A stretch of DNA of 64,000 nucleotides, from NCBI GenBank assembly GCA_025093555.1, contig JAIWNF010000058.1:186001-250000 (forward strand), read 5' to 3'. Positions 35,339 to 48,204 of this stretch are shown here, piece by piece (position 1 is the stretch's first letter; every line of letters begins with the position of its first letter). A model generated the notes under the pieces. The model was not told the origin of the DNA. It made no database searches and saw only the letters and a program-made list of their open reading frames with translations. The stretch is from Circinella umbellata. Taxonomy: Eukaryota; Mucoromycota; Mucoromycetes; Mucorales; Lichtheimiaceae. Made by a program: the position numbers and the translations under genes.

Positions 35339-36631
35339 TTACGACATTATGCAATTATCTTTTTTCCCGTGAGTTTCTTCATAAGATATTAAAGTTGCCA
35401 ATCGTATTTGTTCATCTTCCGTTAAACGCTATTATTATTTTTTAGAACCGAAAAAAAAAATTGAGTTCATACATTCTCATATCCTTCTTTTTTAAATTAA
35501 AAAAAAAAACAATAATTTACCCCATTTTTTGCCTTATCCCTAAGCCGTGCTAATTCTTGTTTACGTTGCTGAGGGTTTTGTACTCGATTATTTTGTGGTC
35601 TAGTGTAACAATATGAATGCATGAATAAAAATAAAAATAGCTTATTTTATTTTATTTGGTTTCAAATCCAATTATATTTACCTGTTTGTTTTAGATGCTC
35701 CCATTGTTGTTGTATTAGATGACGATGGTGTGGTGTTGTTTTTATTCGACATAAACCCTTTTAATCCAGAAATACCTGCTTTAGGTTTCGCTCCAAGTAT
35801 TGATCCCCCTCCTCCTGTTTTACCATAGGTACTTGTATAACGATTTTCTTTTTTACACTCATGATCTAATGGTAATCTATGTTTGACACAATATGCTTTT
35901 CCACAATCTGAACACTGCATTGGTACTAATAATTTTGCTTTACATCCTTTTTGTCGACAAAGGTTAGATGGTTTTTTTGTATCTGCACAATTGTTTTGAA
36001 TATGTCTATTGACCTATAAAAAATTAAATAGTTAGTTTTATTATATTAACTTTCCTTTCCCACCCCTCCTTCTCCACCACCTTTTTTTTATCCAACTCAA
36101 AAAAAAACAAGCCAAAGAGATATGATTTATACGATATAAACACATACACGAATATTGGGATCTTCAGTTCTCGGTCCAGGAACAGGATTTTCACAAATTG
36201 GACATGTAGGTACACTATAGTATAGAAATATAAATACAATAAGCTTATGCAAGTAATTAGTTAAATTAACTACTACTAACCGAACATCAAGTTGTGGATC
36301 GCTTAAACTTGGACACCGATGGTCATCGAGTTTAAAATGGTCTTGGCTTATGAAAAAAAAGGTATTAGTTAGTATATATATATACTCCATAAAAATGGAT
36401 TGAGATTTTTTTTTCTAAAAAAAAAAATTTACCAAAAGATCTTTTTACAATGATAACAAGTATAAGGAAGAAAATCTATTCAAATAATTGACAAGTTAAA
36501 AAAATGGGGGTTTTTTTCTCATTTGAATTCATCTATAAAAAGAACAAATGATATATAAAGCTATAATTCAATTTACCAAGTTGTGAACAGTCTTCAAAAG
36601 TACACTGTTTTCCTAGTTCAGGGAATTCCAT
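35339..36631 (-). CDS. AN1-type zinc-finger protein (ZFAND2/Cuz1-like)
   Basis: Seven exons on the minus strand, 36577-36631, 36433-36475, 36281-36346, 36148-36214, 35682-36013, 35521-35599 and 35339-35428, encode 243 residues. Two AN1 fingers are present. The first starts MEFPELGKQCTFEDC and continues FLPYTCYHCKKIFCQDHF with DDHRCP. The second is about residues 98-145 (CRQKGCKAKLL, CSDCGKAYCVKHRLPLDHEC). Between them lies the segment VPTCPICENPVPGPR, typical of the ZFAND2/AIRAP group. The C-terminus has a helix LTEDEQIRLATLIS that resembles a ubiquitin-interacting motif. Known family role: delivery of ubiquitinated proteins to Cdc48/p97 and the proteasome, often induced by arsenite. Confidence 0.88.
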
Positions 36632-36943
36632 GTTAGTGATAGTTAAAAAAAAGGGGGTAAAGGAATAATTAGTTAAGAAAAAGAAAAAAAGAGAGAATAT
36701 AATGCCTTTTCCCTTCCTGCCCTCTTTTTTTTTCGGTTTCCCCCCACAACCAAAAATGAAGTAAATTACGCAATTTAATCTATTTATGGAATGTTCAAGA
36801 ATAATTTTTTTTATAACCAGGTAAAAGGATTTGTAATTAAAGAAAAACTAAGACACTTTTTTTTTATCAGATTAAAAATTAAAAAAGTTGTTATTATATA
36901 TATATATATTATTAATAAATAGAATAAAATAAAGATAATGGAT
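36632..36943. other. Spacer between AN1 gene and ankyrin gene
   Basis: AT-rich, with the AN1 promoter (minus strand, purine-rich on plus) and the ankyrin gene 3' UTR. I see no gene. Confidence 0.35.
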
Positions 36944-39754
36944 TCAATAATGGGCAAAAAGATTATTACGAAAATTCATCGATGCTCGTGATAATGAAAA
37001 AGCAACACTTCCTCTACTTATTGTTGACCCATTACTACTACTATGAACACTTGCACTTCCAGAAAGTGAATTGGCTAAACTTTTTCTTGATGATGATGAT
37101 GATGATGTTGTTGTTCCACTGATATTACTTGAAGAAAAACTAATTCTTGTTCCTAGAACAACATTGGATGCAGTAGTAATTCCACTACTATTATTACTTG
37201 GGATATTATCGTTCATACTATTATGACTTGTTGTTGTTGATGATGATGTGGATGATAGTTGTACTGTTAATTCTTTCTCACTTTTAGTACTGCTACTTGT
37301 TGTTGCTGAACCACGATAAGCTCTCTTTTCCATTTCTTTGGTTGTCTTTGCACCTGATTTTTTAAGATATTCTGAAATACTTTTGAATCCACCTGATTTA
37401 GCAAGGTCCAAGGGAGTAGGTGTTTGTTTTAAAACATAATGATTTGGATAAACACCAAAATCGCCAATAAGTCGTGTAATCATCTTGAGACGACGCTGGC
37501 GTACAGCATAATGTAATGGTGTTTCTCCTTTATTGTCAATAGGATCCATTTTAACATGACAATCTCGAATAAACATAGTCATCATCTTTATTCTTCCATA
37601 TTTACATGCATAATGAAGTGGTGTTGCACCTAAATAAATTTTAAGGTTTTTTTTTTAATAATGAAAATAAAAACTTGTCAGTTCATTACATACGCTCCCC
37701 TCTCTCCTTTTTTTTTTTTTTTGATTCTATTCCCACCACTCCTATTTTTTTTTTGTTTCGGAATAAAATCCCAAACACACATGTAAACACAACAAAGAAT
37801 AAAAAGGAAAATAACAAACCTTCAACATCAACAATATCAAGTAATGCATATTTTGAAGCACGAATAAGATAAATTGCCACCTCATCATCTCCTTTTTCAA
37901 GGGCTGCATGTAATGCAGTCATTTGCCTTGGTCCACGCTGAAAAATATCAGCTCGAGCACGTTCTAATAATAAACGTATACCAGTAAGATAGCCCAATTG
38001 ACCAGCAAGAACAAGTGGTGTTGTTCGATTCATTTCTTCTGGTGCTAAAGCGATCACATTTGGATTGGCACCTGCTTCAATAATACGTGATAAAGCACTT
38101 GCATTTTTAACTGCTATTAAAGCATGAATTAATCCATAACCTTCTTTAACAGATTTTAATGAAGATGAATTTTTAGCAACGTTAGGTTGTCCACCACGAC
38201 GAAGATAATTACTATGACAATAATAATAATAATATTTTAGTCAAAAGATTTTTTTCCCCATCAACAAAAAAAGTAATTATATCAATGCATGCATGCATGG
38301 CAGAGAATGCATAATAACATTCCCAATTAGCTCGATTGGGAAAAAACAACGATTTTTTACCTTATTAGGGAATCTACTTCCGCTTTATTATTTTTACCCC
38401 GCGCAATGGTATCCCAGAATCCATCTCCACAAGCAAATATTAATGACATTGTTCGATTTTTAGTCGTTGGATCTATAGGAGTCTCTTCGTTACCTTCTGT
38501 TGCTGCTGTATCAACTAATACTTTATTACTACTGCTATTATTTGATGTACTATTATCATCTTGTTGTTGTTCTTGATGTAAAGAAGAGGAAGAACGATTT
38601 TTCAATGTCGCAGTAGAAGAAACGGTTCGTGTAGGTGGTGGATAAGATGGAGGAGGTGGAAGAGAAATAGATGGAGTTGGTAAACTGGGTCTTTTACCCG
38701 CTAGTTCTATTGGAAGACTTTTGGTAGAGTTTGTATTGATATTTTCTTCTTGTTGTCGATCTGACATTGATATAACTGCCATTAAATCTACTATTCGATC
38801 TTCTTCCTTGTGGTTGGTATCGTTTTCTTCTTGATGTAATAAATTGTCGTAATCGTTGTAATTAGTATTATCAGTTGGGTGTCGATAAATTGGGTGAGTA
38901 TTAGTATGTGGAAGAAAAGAAGGAGCGTTTTGAATATTATTTTGAGTATAAGAAAATGACCAATCTCCTGCTGAGCTGCAGGCTGATGAGCCACAATAAC
39001 TTTCGTTGTTTTCGGAAGCAAAAGATCTATTCCTTTGTGATCTTGTTTTAATTCTTGGAGGTGTTGGAGATAATATCATAGTATTATTTTTATTATTACT
39101 TGATGATGCAATTCGTCTTTGCCAATCAAGAATATCATTATCACTTAGAAACATGTTATTATTATTATTACAATTTGTTTTTGTTTTTGATTGTTGTTTT
39201 TGTTTTTGATAATATAATTGATGTAATCGCTCATATTTTGTTTTATAAAATCGCATTTCTCGAACTGCTTTATCATAATGTGATTGTTGAATTGTTAATT
39301 CATGAAGTAAGTCATCATGGGCTGATTTGACATTATTAAATGATTGTATTAGTGTATTGTATTGTGTGGTATAATTTGCTGAAAATTCTTTGATGGCTGT
39401 TTTAAGTCGTTGTTGTAGAGTTATGTTATCAATGTCACTAGTAATAATATCGAGGATTTGGGTAGGTGTTATGTATTGTTCGTTGTTAAGGGGGTATGAA
39501 GAAAAGGGGAATGTCATACTTTCTTGATCATCTTCTTCTGTATCAATTATACTAGTGTCAGTGGCGGTGGTATATCTGGAATTTGTTGCTGTTGTTGTTG
39601 TAGTGGTATCGACTAATGAGTGATCCATTTCACTATTATCGTTGTTATTAGTATTTTTAATCATATTATTATTGTTGTTGTTATTCAAAGTAGTTATATT
39701 ATGAGAAGGAAGGATATCTTTGTTAATATTAAGTAAAGGAGAAGAAGAGAACAT
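36944..39754 (-). CDS. Ankyrin-repeat protein with N-terminal coiled coil
   Basis: Three exons on the minus strand, 38361-39754, 37820-38211 and 36944-37629, encode 823 residues. The N-terminal half is low-complexity (Asn, Thr, Ser runs) with a coiled coil at about 110-190 (LIQSFNNVKSAHDDLLHELT). A segment GDGFWDTIARGKNNKAEVDS at about 445 leads into ankyrin repeats from about 500 to 720 (IEAGANPN, TALHAALEKGDDEVAIYLI, TPLHYACKYGRIKMM, TPLHYAVRQRRLKMI). The tail is Ser/Thr-rich. I recognise no enzymatic domain. Likely a protein-interaction scaffold; the specific function is unknown. Confidence 0.85.
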
Positions 39755-40723
39755 TTGTTTAAAAGAAAGTTGTAATTTTGATTTGAAAAGGAAAAGAGAG
39801 AAAAAAATTAACTATGATATGTTCATTGTAATTATAATTATTAGTATTTTACATAAACCATTTATAGAAAACGAATAACCAGTTAGAAAAATGGTGTTAC
39901 TTTTAATGTGTGTTTGTTGTAAAGAATTAGGGCAAAAAGTTGATATTTTTAAAGTTCTATCCTCCGCCCCTGCATCCTGTCCCCCTTCTTTCATTGTTGG
40001 TAAAAAATGATCGCCCGTTCAATCAGAATGAAAGACTGTATATTTTTATATTAGAAACAATGACACAAAAAGAAAAGTACACGAGCCTCACTATTTTTTT
40101 TTTGATCAGCACATTTGCAGTTTATAGTAATTAATCCTTATAACTATCGACTAAGCTTATCTTCCCCCCCCTTTTTTTCCCTACTCAAATTTCTTTCAAA
40201 AATCCGTTACCATGGTAAAGTCAAAAAAAAATTGTCTTATCTATTTTCATATATTGAAATGCCATTAATATTAAGGATCTTAACCCTCTTCATTGTATCA
40301 TCCCTTGTTTTGGCAAAGGGCTGATCATACAATCTACCCTTGAGCTTGAAACTGTAGCACCAACATAAGGCAACACAAATAAGTTTGGTATCCATGGCTG
40401 ATCAATTTTTTCTTTTTATTTTTTTTAGAAAAGAAAAAAAAATACTATTAGAATCATAATATATATAAACAATATAAATATCTACAAGAAAACCATAACA
40501 AAAAAAAACATTTAAGAAAAAAAAAAGATGACAATAGTAAAGAGGGGAACAGAGGGAGAGGGAGAGGTATTATCTTGTTCAGTCATTTGATTGATCTTGA
40601 ATAATAATAAAAAAAAACCCCATTAAAAAAAGTATATGTAATTATAAATATATATGTATATGTTGTAATGTTATTTCTATGAGTTGTATAATAAGAAAAA
40701 AATTGTAGACTTTTTGGTTTTTT
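39755..40723. other. Intergenic region, ankyrin gene to permease gene
   Basis: AT-rich with homopolymer C and A runs and GA-rich tracts. A 21-codon frame at 40261-40323 (plus) reads like a signal peptide (MPLILRILTLFIVSSLVLAK) but then stops at once; I could not extend it by splicing. It may be a decayed secreted-protein start. No other coding signal. Confidence 0.35.
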
Positions 40724-43167
40724 CTAATCTGTTTCTGTCATATTCAACCCTTCATATTCAGGACTCCGCCGTCTTCCCATCTTCTTCATTAATGCTAAAT
40801 AAAACATATATTTATAAGTATGAAGTTATTTAAAAAAATAACTAATCATTATATCATCCATTTATATATATCACTTACCATTCCAAAGTTTTCCTATTGC
40901 TTCTCTATATTTTACTTGTACTAACCATATTGGAATAGCAAGTAAAATGAATCCAAGGGATGTAAAACTTTCCCAAGGAGCTGCCATAAATGGCATGACA
41001 CATAAAAAGAGTGCCACTATACAAAATAATATCGGTGTTGTTAACCATACACGATAAGGTCGAGTAAGATCTGGTTCTGTATATCGAAATACAAGTAATG
41101 AAAGAACAGCCAAAAAGTAAAAGCTATATATATAAAGTAATAATAGTAGTGTTAGTGTTAGTGGTTGGTAAAATAAAATCATTCATATTATGCAGAAAAA
41201 AAAACAGGAATTTCGTTAATACTTTACATCCATGCACAAGTAGAATAAAAGTTAACCAAAGCACGAAATGAACCAATGATAATCATTATAGTTGTTAATA
41301 GGCCTTGAAGCACGATGGCTGTAATAGGTGTTTGTCGGCTTGCATTAAGCTTTCCAAAAACACTGGGTATATGACCTTGTTTTGCAGAAACATAAATGAT
41401 ACGTGATCCAGTAAATACAGTAGCATTAGCTGTCTATATAATATATATATATTAACAACCCAAAAGAGAATCAAGAAAAAAAAGTCAATTTGTATGAATA
41501 AGCCAATTATTATAATTATTGCTGTGGAAAAAAACACTTACACCAAAACAACTTAAAGCAACGCATACTGCTAATAGAATCCCACCGACAGGACCAAAAA
41601 TCTTTTTACCAAAATCCATAGCAACAGTATTGGTATGCATGACAACTTGTGGACGAAGTACAGCTAAATAAGCTACGTTGGAAAACAAGTAACATACAAT
41701 GACAATAGGAATACCGATAAATATCGCACGTGGTAAATCTTTATGTGGATGCTTCATTTCTCCAGAAACATAATTTAAATTATTCCATCCATCATATGCC
41801 CATAAACCTTTTATAAATACAAAAATACATCCATATTTATATTTTTATCAGTAAAAAAAATGAAGTCGTTTACTATTAAAAAAAAGGGAAAATAACCGTT
41901 TTTTCTTTTACCTGAATAAAATGCTAATGAATATTGACCAAATGAAAGTTGATCAAAACCAGCAAATGGATCACCTTCAAAACTTGTACCTATTACAGTA
42001 CCTTTCGCAAGCATAACAACGCCAGTAATTGAAATAACAATAGCAGCTAATACTTTGAGAATAGTTAAAAAATCTTGAACACGAATACCTGCTCGAGTAG
42101 AAAATGCATTGATAATATTGACAAGCCAAAGACTAATCACTGCTAATAATTTAGGTAAATATCTTGGAATAACCGAATCAGCAAGTTCTACAGCTGCTTC
42201 AGAATCATGTGGTACTCGAAAAAAATAGGTGTGAAAAGCTATTCGAGAAACATATTCACCAAAAACTGTACATACAATGGCTAAACTTCCAGGCTATATA
42301 ATTGTTATTTTGTTATTTTGTTTTACTGATAATGAGAAATGTGTGGTTCTTATTATTCATGTATGTAATAAAAATTCAAATTAAAAGAAAATATTTTACC
42401 TTTTGTACAACTATACTCACAAACTCAAAAGTAAATGAGACAAGACTACCAAAAGCACGATAGAGGTAAACAGATTCACCACCATTCATTGGTAACATTG
42501 TACCTAGTTCGGCATAACATAACGCGCCACATAATGCAAGTAAACCAGAAACAAACCAAATTATCAATGCTGTACCCGGTCCTTCAACTGCTTCTAGTAC
42601 AGGTCCTATATATTTCCCCATAAAGTATTTATGTTTAATTTTTGCTGTTGTTTTTCCATCATATTACCCCTCCGTTAAAATCATTCATCTCTCTCTCTCT
42701 CTCTCTCAAACTATATATATACCAAATAATATAATAAAAAGAATAAAAAGTATATTAAGGGAAAAAAGGAAGAGGGAGAACTGAAAAAAAAATACTTTTT
42801 CTTTTAAAGAGAAAAAAAAAAGAAGACAGGATATTACCCTTTTACCTGGAGAACTGAAAAGACCACTACCAATCATAGCACCAATGACTAAACCAAGACC
42901 ATTTAAAAAAGATACTTTTTTTTGAAGTTCAGGCCCTCGTACTTGAGTTTCTGTTAATGGAATCATTGGAATAGATTCAAAAGAAAATACAGAAGCATTG
43001 GATTGATTGGTATGATGAGTGGAAGGTAAAAGTGTTTGTTGACCATCATTATCGTCGGAAAGTAAAGATAAAACTTCATCGTCTGTTAAGTCTTCATTGT
43101 GTTTTAAAGAAAATGTCGTATCAAGTTCATGATCTTGATTATTGTATTCAGGAGACGACGTTGGCAT
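40724..43167 (-). CDS. LAT-type amino-acid permease (APC superfamily)
   Basis: Seven exons on the minus strand, 42846-43167, 42400-42605, 41912-42293, 41542-41807, 41228-41433, 40879-41123 and 40724-40794, encode 565 residues. A hydrophilic acidic N-terminus of about 85 residues precedes about 12 membrane segments. The first contains the APC signature GLGLVIGAMIGSGLFSSPG and the next GTALIIWFVSGLLALCGALC followed by ELGTMLPMNGG. Further landmarks are WAYDGWNNLNYVSGEMKHP and VFTGSRIIYVSAKQGHIP, both typical of LAT transporters (SLC7 light chains, fungal methionine permease group). Role: uptake or exchange of neutral or basic amino acids at the plasma membrane; substrate not readable. The start precedes an acidic N-tail rich in DD/EE that could be a ubiquitination and trafficking region. 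Confidence 0.9.
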
Positions 43168-43920
43168 TGATTATTCCCTTGAGGAAAAAAAAGAAGAAGA
43201 AAAAAAAAGGATTAAAAAAAGAAAGAAAACTGTTAATGTATACTATATATAATATATTGTATGTTATCACCAAAAAGAATTCGGAAGTGGAACTTCGAAT
43301 CCGCAAAAAAAAAAAAAAAAGATTTTTGTTTCACATAATATCATATATTTCGTTGCATAAAAGTGCATAGCTAGCTATATAATATATGTATATAATAATA
43401 CAGGTTAATATTACAAATCTAGAAGGAAACATACCATTGTGGTTCATTGGCTTATGTTTTTTTTAATGGATTGATTTTTAATGATGACAGCTAGCCCTGG
43501 AGTTGTTGTTTGTGACAACTTGAACTCTATTAGACATCTATGTTTCACAAAGACTTTTTTAATGTTTGTTACCAGGAAACATTAAAGAAAAAACATAAAT
43601 GTATAAAGCCTAGAAGGAAGACCAACATAGTATATCTGTATACAAACAAACAAACAAACTGAAGTTGACAAGGAAGCATTCTCGTTCTCCTTTTATTTTA
43701 TCATTTTCCTATTCTCTTTTCTTTATAAAAGAAATTAATGTATGCAAGATGCAAGATTCTCCCTACTTCTACACTACTACTGACACTGTCACTGTACTGA
43801 ACCTCATTTATTGAAAAATATATAAGAGACAAATGATGTGTAGTTTTCTAAATAGTTCCTTCTTTCTTTTTACGTATATACCTTTTGAAATATATTTCAG
43901 TTCTTTTTTTCATAAAAAAA
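43168..43920. other. Divergent promoter region, permease and secreted protein
   Basis: AT-rich shared upstream region. A hairpin lies near 43556-43590 (TTTAATGTTT, 9-base loop, AAACATTAAA). CT-rich and A-rich tracts precede the start at 43921. I see no gene. Confidence 0.4.
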
Positions 43921-44301
43921 ATGACCCTTTTTTCTACTACAGTATTACGTGTTATTCTATCATTATCAATATTTTTACTTGGTCAAAACATTATTCTTGC
44001 AAGCTCAGCATCAACAACTTCTCCAACAAGACAAGAGCCCGACTTGGGTATTGCTCCTGGTGCTCTTCTAGATAATTGTGTTTGTATGAGTGGTGATGAT
44101 CAAGATTTTACAACTTATAATGGGCGTTTAACAAGACAGTGTTGTGATAAAAATGAAGTTGGGTTTTACTTTACTACATTGGATTTCTGTACTCATATTG
44201 AACCAGGTCGTCAAACAGAATATGGTGATTGTTGTGCAACTCAGAAAGGAGGTTATGGATTATGTTCAGGTCCATTACCTGCTATTATTCCGAGAACTTA
44301 G
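43921..44301 (+). CDS. Small secreted cysteine-rich protein
   Basis: A single exon of 126 residues. The N-terminal 28 or so residues (MTLFSTTVLRVILSLSIFLL...) form a classic signal peptide. The mature part contains eight cysteines in the order C-x-C, CC, C, CC, C (NCVC, RQCCDK, DFCTH, GDCCAT, GLCSG). The even number and paired spacing suggest four disulfides. The ATG at 43921 follows an A-rich leader; the upstream open frame has no ATG. No known family is recognised. Possible roles are a cell-wall or effector-like protein; this is inference from the architecture only. Confidence 0.75.
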   Translation: MTLFSTTVLRVILSLSIFLLGQNIILASSASTTSPTRQEPDLGIAPGALLDNCVCMSGDDQDFTTYNGRLTRQCCDKNEVGFYFTTLDFCTHIEPGRQTEYGDCCATQKGGYGLCSGPLPAIIPRT

Positions 44302-45110
44302 TGCGCCTTTTTAATTTAATTGCTACCTATGACAAGGTATATACTTTTTCCTGAATATGAAAAGAAAAAGAGAAGATATTCATTTAGAGTATTGATATAA
44401 TATATAGTAGCATTATATATAAATTAACGTAACGTTATATTTTGTAGATATGAAAATTTACTTTCTATATAATAAATAATATAATTAATATGTTGATCAA
44501 AAGTAGTAGAAAAAAAGGAAGGGAGGAAAGGTGGCGTAATAGTACATTTATTTATCCAAATAGAGAGTTAATAATTATTTTTTTCGTCATTACGTATAAA
44601 ATAAAAAATACATTTTGTATTTTTGATAGCAATAAAGTTGATGTTTTTCTTTACGTTCACATATCTGTCGCGTGAATATGATTCTTGGTATTTTGTCCAC
44701 TACAGAAGAAAAAATAGTATCAAAGATTGTTCGGTGAGAATGTATAATAATAGATCAGCACTTTTTACTAAAATAAGCGAGAACAATTGTATTAAATAGA
44801 GAATTTATCTTTTAATAAAAAAAATATGAGTAGATATAATGTATGATTATTTTTTTCACCTTATTAATTTCTAATAGCTGGAGTTTGTAGATACAGTTTT
44901 TTATATAATTGTTCAAAAGTACAGTTTCAAAGTAACACATTCATGTTTCCTTCTCTCTCAGTTCTCATTTCCCTCTCTCTCTCTCTCTTTTTTTTTTTAT
45001 ATGCCATGCTGGATGAATCCGGAAAAAAGAAAATGTATATAGAATGGTGAAATACAGTCTTGGAGTTTGTGCAACTTGACATGTACTTGGTCTAACGCAT
45101 TTCTTATATG
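44302..45110. other. Intergenic region downstream of the secreted protein
   Basis: AT-rich, with a CT repeat near 44955-45000. I see nothing certain. A weak protein-like frame on the minus strand flanks the element that starts at 45120. Confidence 0.35.
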
Positions 45111-45119
45111 TTGAACTAC

Positions 45120-45878
45120 GGCAGGTACTAAAAGTTGTGTCATCCTGAGGTCGTGCCATCCCCCATGACTGTGTTTATTTTATTCCGTTGTGCTTGGTCG
45201 TGCCATTGATCCTTCCTTATGTACTGCCCTGCCCTGAAAGTTGTACCTTTGCATAAATAATATTTTCTAACATATAATGAGATTTAAAAACCAGTGTTTT
45301 GTTTCGTTTTGAATAATTTTTCTTTTTGGTTCAGTAGTATAATGATAATGAAGTATGCTAATCAACTTATTAAAAGCACATGATAAATTAAAATAAAAGC
45401 ATCGTATAAACCACGAAATTATAACAGGGGTGAAATAAAATGATAAATAATGCGAAAGTTGATTAAATCTTTTTACTAAAGGAAAAATTTAAAAATAATA
45501 TAATTGTTAGTAGTAAAAAACCATAAAAAAAGATAAAGAAGACCAAATGTGTATCTATAAGATAAACTATTTCCCAAAAATCATATTTGAAACTGTAATA
45601 CTGTATAAATCAAGCTAACATTCATACCGTGCACTTCCATTAACCAAAAGTATTACTTACATTGGTAAAGAGGGTTTAAGTAAAAGATATTCATTATTAG
45701 TTACCTGATAAATAAGAATAATACTATCTATACACATATGTAATCTTACTATTATGAAGCCCAGTATATCATAATTTCAAGCATCAATGGGTAGTTATTG
45801 AAAAGTGCATCCGTAAGGCATGGTCGAAGACAGCGGCATCAAATTACGGGAGGATGGCACGACTTTTGGTCGCTGTTG
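45120..45878. mobile_element. MULE-like non-autonomous element, copy 1 (759 bp)
   Basis: Similar along its whole length to 51189-51954, with a few small indels. Ends: GGCAGGTACTAAAAGTTGTG at the left, and at the right an imperfect inverse sharing AAAAGTYGTGYCATCC. It is flanked by the 9-base direct repeat TTGAACTAC (45111-45119, 45879-45887). The 9-bp duplication and long imperfect termini fit Mutator-like elements. There is no transposase gene. Confidence 0.8.
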
Positions 45879-45887
45879 TTGAACTAC

Positions 45888-46519
45888 AAGTTTCTCTGTG
45901 GTTATCTATATGTAGTATAAATAAGACATCTTTTTTCCTCAAAAAAATCTTCAGTTTTACTAAGTTCTAATAAAATACTTAGTTAAGCCCCTCTTATTTT
46001 TTATTTTCACCCTACAATGGGGATTGATTTTCCTGGTTATTCAATTTACCGAAGCCTTGTACTCTTAAATTTTTATTAGTGATCATATTTATTATAACTT
46101 ATCTTTTTCCCTGAGTCATATACTAGGAGCTATATTACTTTTTATTCATTTTTCTTACATGATATGAGCGAAATGTCTCAATATACAGTAGCGCAGCAAA
46201 GGAAGAAAAACAAATTTATTATTTTATTTATTGATTAATTTTGTTGTAAAATGTAAATATATATGGTATTGGATGTTTGTAACTATTTAAAAAAACATGG
46301 TGATAATAGCTACGTAACTCTATTCTAGCTTTTAAATTATTATTAAAGGTATATAACAAAGTCTCAAAAAATTTATACCTTGTCTGTTTTTCTTAATTAC
46401 CCCACATCAGATAAAAGAAATCTTTCAAAATATGTGGGTGAATTGACATTGTTTGGCCAGGATTGATGGAGGTACGTACTGCTAGAGGCTTAATTATCAA
46501 TGTTGTTACGATTATGGCA
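45888..46519. other. Intergenic region between MULE copy 1 and a pseudogene
   Basis: AT-rich; I see no feature. Confidence 0.35.
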
Positions 46520-47606
46520 TTATTGCTGTTGAAGTTGATGTTGACCATATGCTCGGCTCAATTCAGCGATCTCTTTATCGTCAATTTCGAGCAAATTTCC
46601 TTCTTCATCAATAATCGACAATTCTTCATCTTGGTTTAAACTATTCTACTCATCATCATCTGGTTCGTTAGGCGTATTATTGACATCTGTTTACTGGTTG
46701 CAAAGTATCAGTAAATATTAATTATTTACTATCAGTAAAGCAATAGTGTAAATTGTTACCTTCTTCTTATTGCGACTGCTAGCCTACTAGCTGTTGGTGG
46801 GTGGATGTAAGACTATTAACTTCTGATATTATTGTTGTTGGTGCTGGTTGTTGTACTCGAACATTTTTATAGGTACGAAGTTTAGAAAGTCTGACACCTA
46901 CTTCAAAACGAGAATTTCCAAAAGCTCGTAAATATTCATCATGTGCAGTGACCATGGCACCGGGTACTGGAACCTGCTTGATCTTGACAATAACACGGTC
47001 CTTATTGACTTTAATAATGTCATTTGGTTTTTTCGCTGCTTAGAAATTTCACCATATGCGACCGCTTCGTTAAACAATCTTGGACGGAATGAAACAGGAT
47101 TACCTAGATATAATATATATATAAGAGCCATCAGATGAATACATGATTATTATAGAAATAATGGTAAAATTGCTTTATTATAATACAGTACCCTTATCGT
47201 CAGCAGTAGGCTCTTATATATGAATTCCAATTACACAAGGACTACTATTAACGTCTTCAAAAACGTTTAAAAATGCCCATGCATCAATAGCGGCAAAGCT
47301 GATTTGGGCTTAAGTCAGCTCTAGTGCGTCCCGACCGACTACCTATAACGTGATTGACTGATCTTTATCTAAAGAATGCTCCAATACTGCTTCACAGATA
47401 GCAGCAATCCCTAGACGACCGTTGTGAATTACACCTTTACCTTTGCAAAACACGCCCAGCTCAAGATCTCCTTTGCAAACAATCTTGAAATCACGTTGAA
47501 TATTACTTAAGTCGCCATTGACACACCCCGACCTAGTTTTACCACCGACTCGTTTTTCAACAGTTTGCAGAGTGAACTTGGTAATTCGCCAAGGCCGGAC
47601 AAGCAT
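46520..47606 (-). pseudogene. Decayed gene, unrecognised family
   Basis: Minus-strand blocks in changing frames: FTLQTVEKRVGGKTR and DFKIVCKGDLELGVF (47343-47606), then ISFAAIDAWAFLNVFEDVNS (about 47240-47300). Next are NPVSFRPRLFNEAVAYGEIS (near 47080) with a frame shift at an A-run into DRVIVKIKQVPVPGAMV and FGNSRFEVGVRLSKL. An acidic C-terminus follows, EELSIIDEEGNLLEIDDKEI, ending at the TAA at 46520. Internal stops and at least two frame shifts make it a pseudogene. DFKI...LELGVF has the same spaced acidic look as the neighbouring PD-(D/E)XK-like families, but the resemblance is weak. Confidence 0.5.
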
Positions 47607-48204
47607 ACAATTATTATCTGAAGTTTAAAATGTCGCGATTTTTCCTAGTTGATATGTTGCTGGTACAATTCATTTTTACTCATTTATTCAACCGCTAACC
47701 GTGGTCCATATTTTATACACACTTTGTCGTAAATTCATTATAAATCCAGTCTCTGGTTAACAATCACTATTTGATAAATACTGTACACTAATATCATTTT
47801 CATCACCAAAACATTAGCTCGTAGTAGCAAAGCTACATTATATCAACTATCATTTTTTTTTATCTTATCCGTACAGCTTAGTTATTTTTCCAGTATATTC
47901 TACATATTAGTACCAGCTGCGTTTCAATTCGCTAAACCAGTATAGTTTAAAATTTATGTTTATTCAGATGGAAGACTAAAAGACCTTCGCCTATAGGCCT
48001 GTGATCGCTTCCTTGCAGTTCGTTAGGATTAAGAGTAAGTGTATATATACATATGAGATAGGGGCTAAAAATAAAACTGAAAAAAACCTAGTATGGGAAA
48101 AAGTTAAATTGATGGGAGAAAACGTTTTGGTGTGGCTGGAGAGAAGGTAATGAAATGGATAAAAGAAAGAAGTTGCTGATGTAGAAGTAGAAAAGATACT
48201 ACGT
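47607..48204. other. Spacer between decayed gene and LINE-like remnant
   Basis: AT-rich; probably the 3' tail of the LINE-like remnant (minus strand) plus unidentified repeat sequence. I see no open gene. Confidence 0.3.

Noticed and set aside
40261..40323. 21-codon signal-peptide-like frame upstream of the permease 3' end.
   Set aside because: It stops immediately and I found no splice path to a mature domain; too short to call a gene.
43280..43310. TTCGAATCC near 43292 as a tRNA B box.
   Set aside because: No A box or stems at the right distances on either strand.
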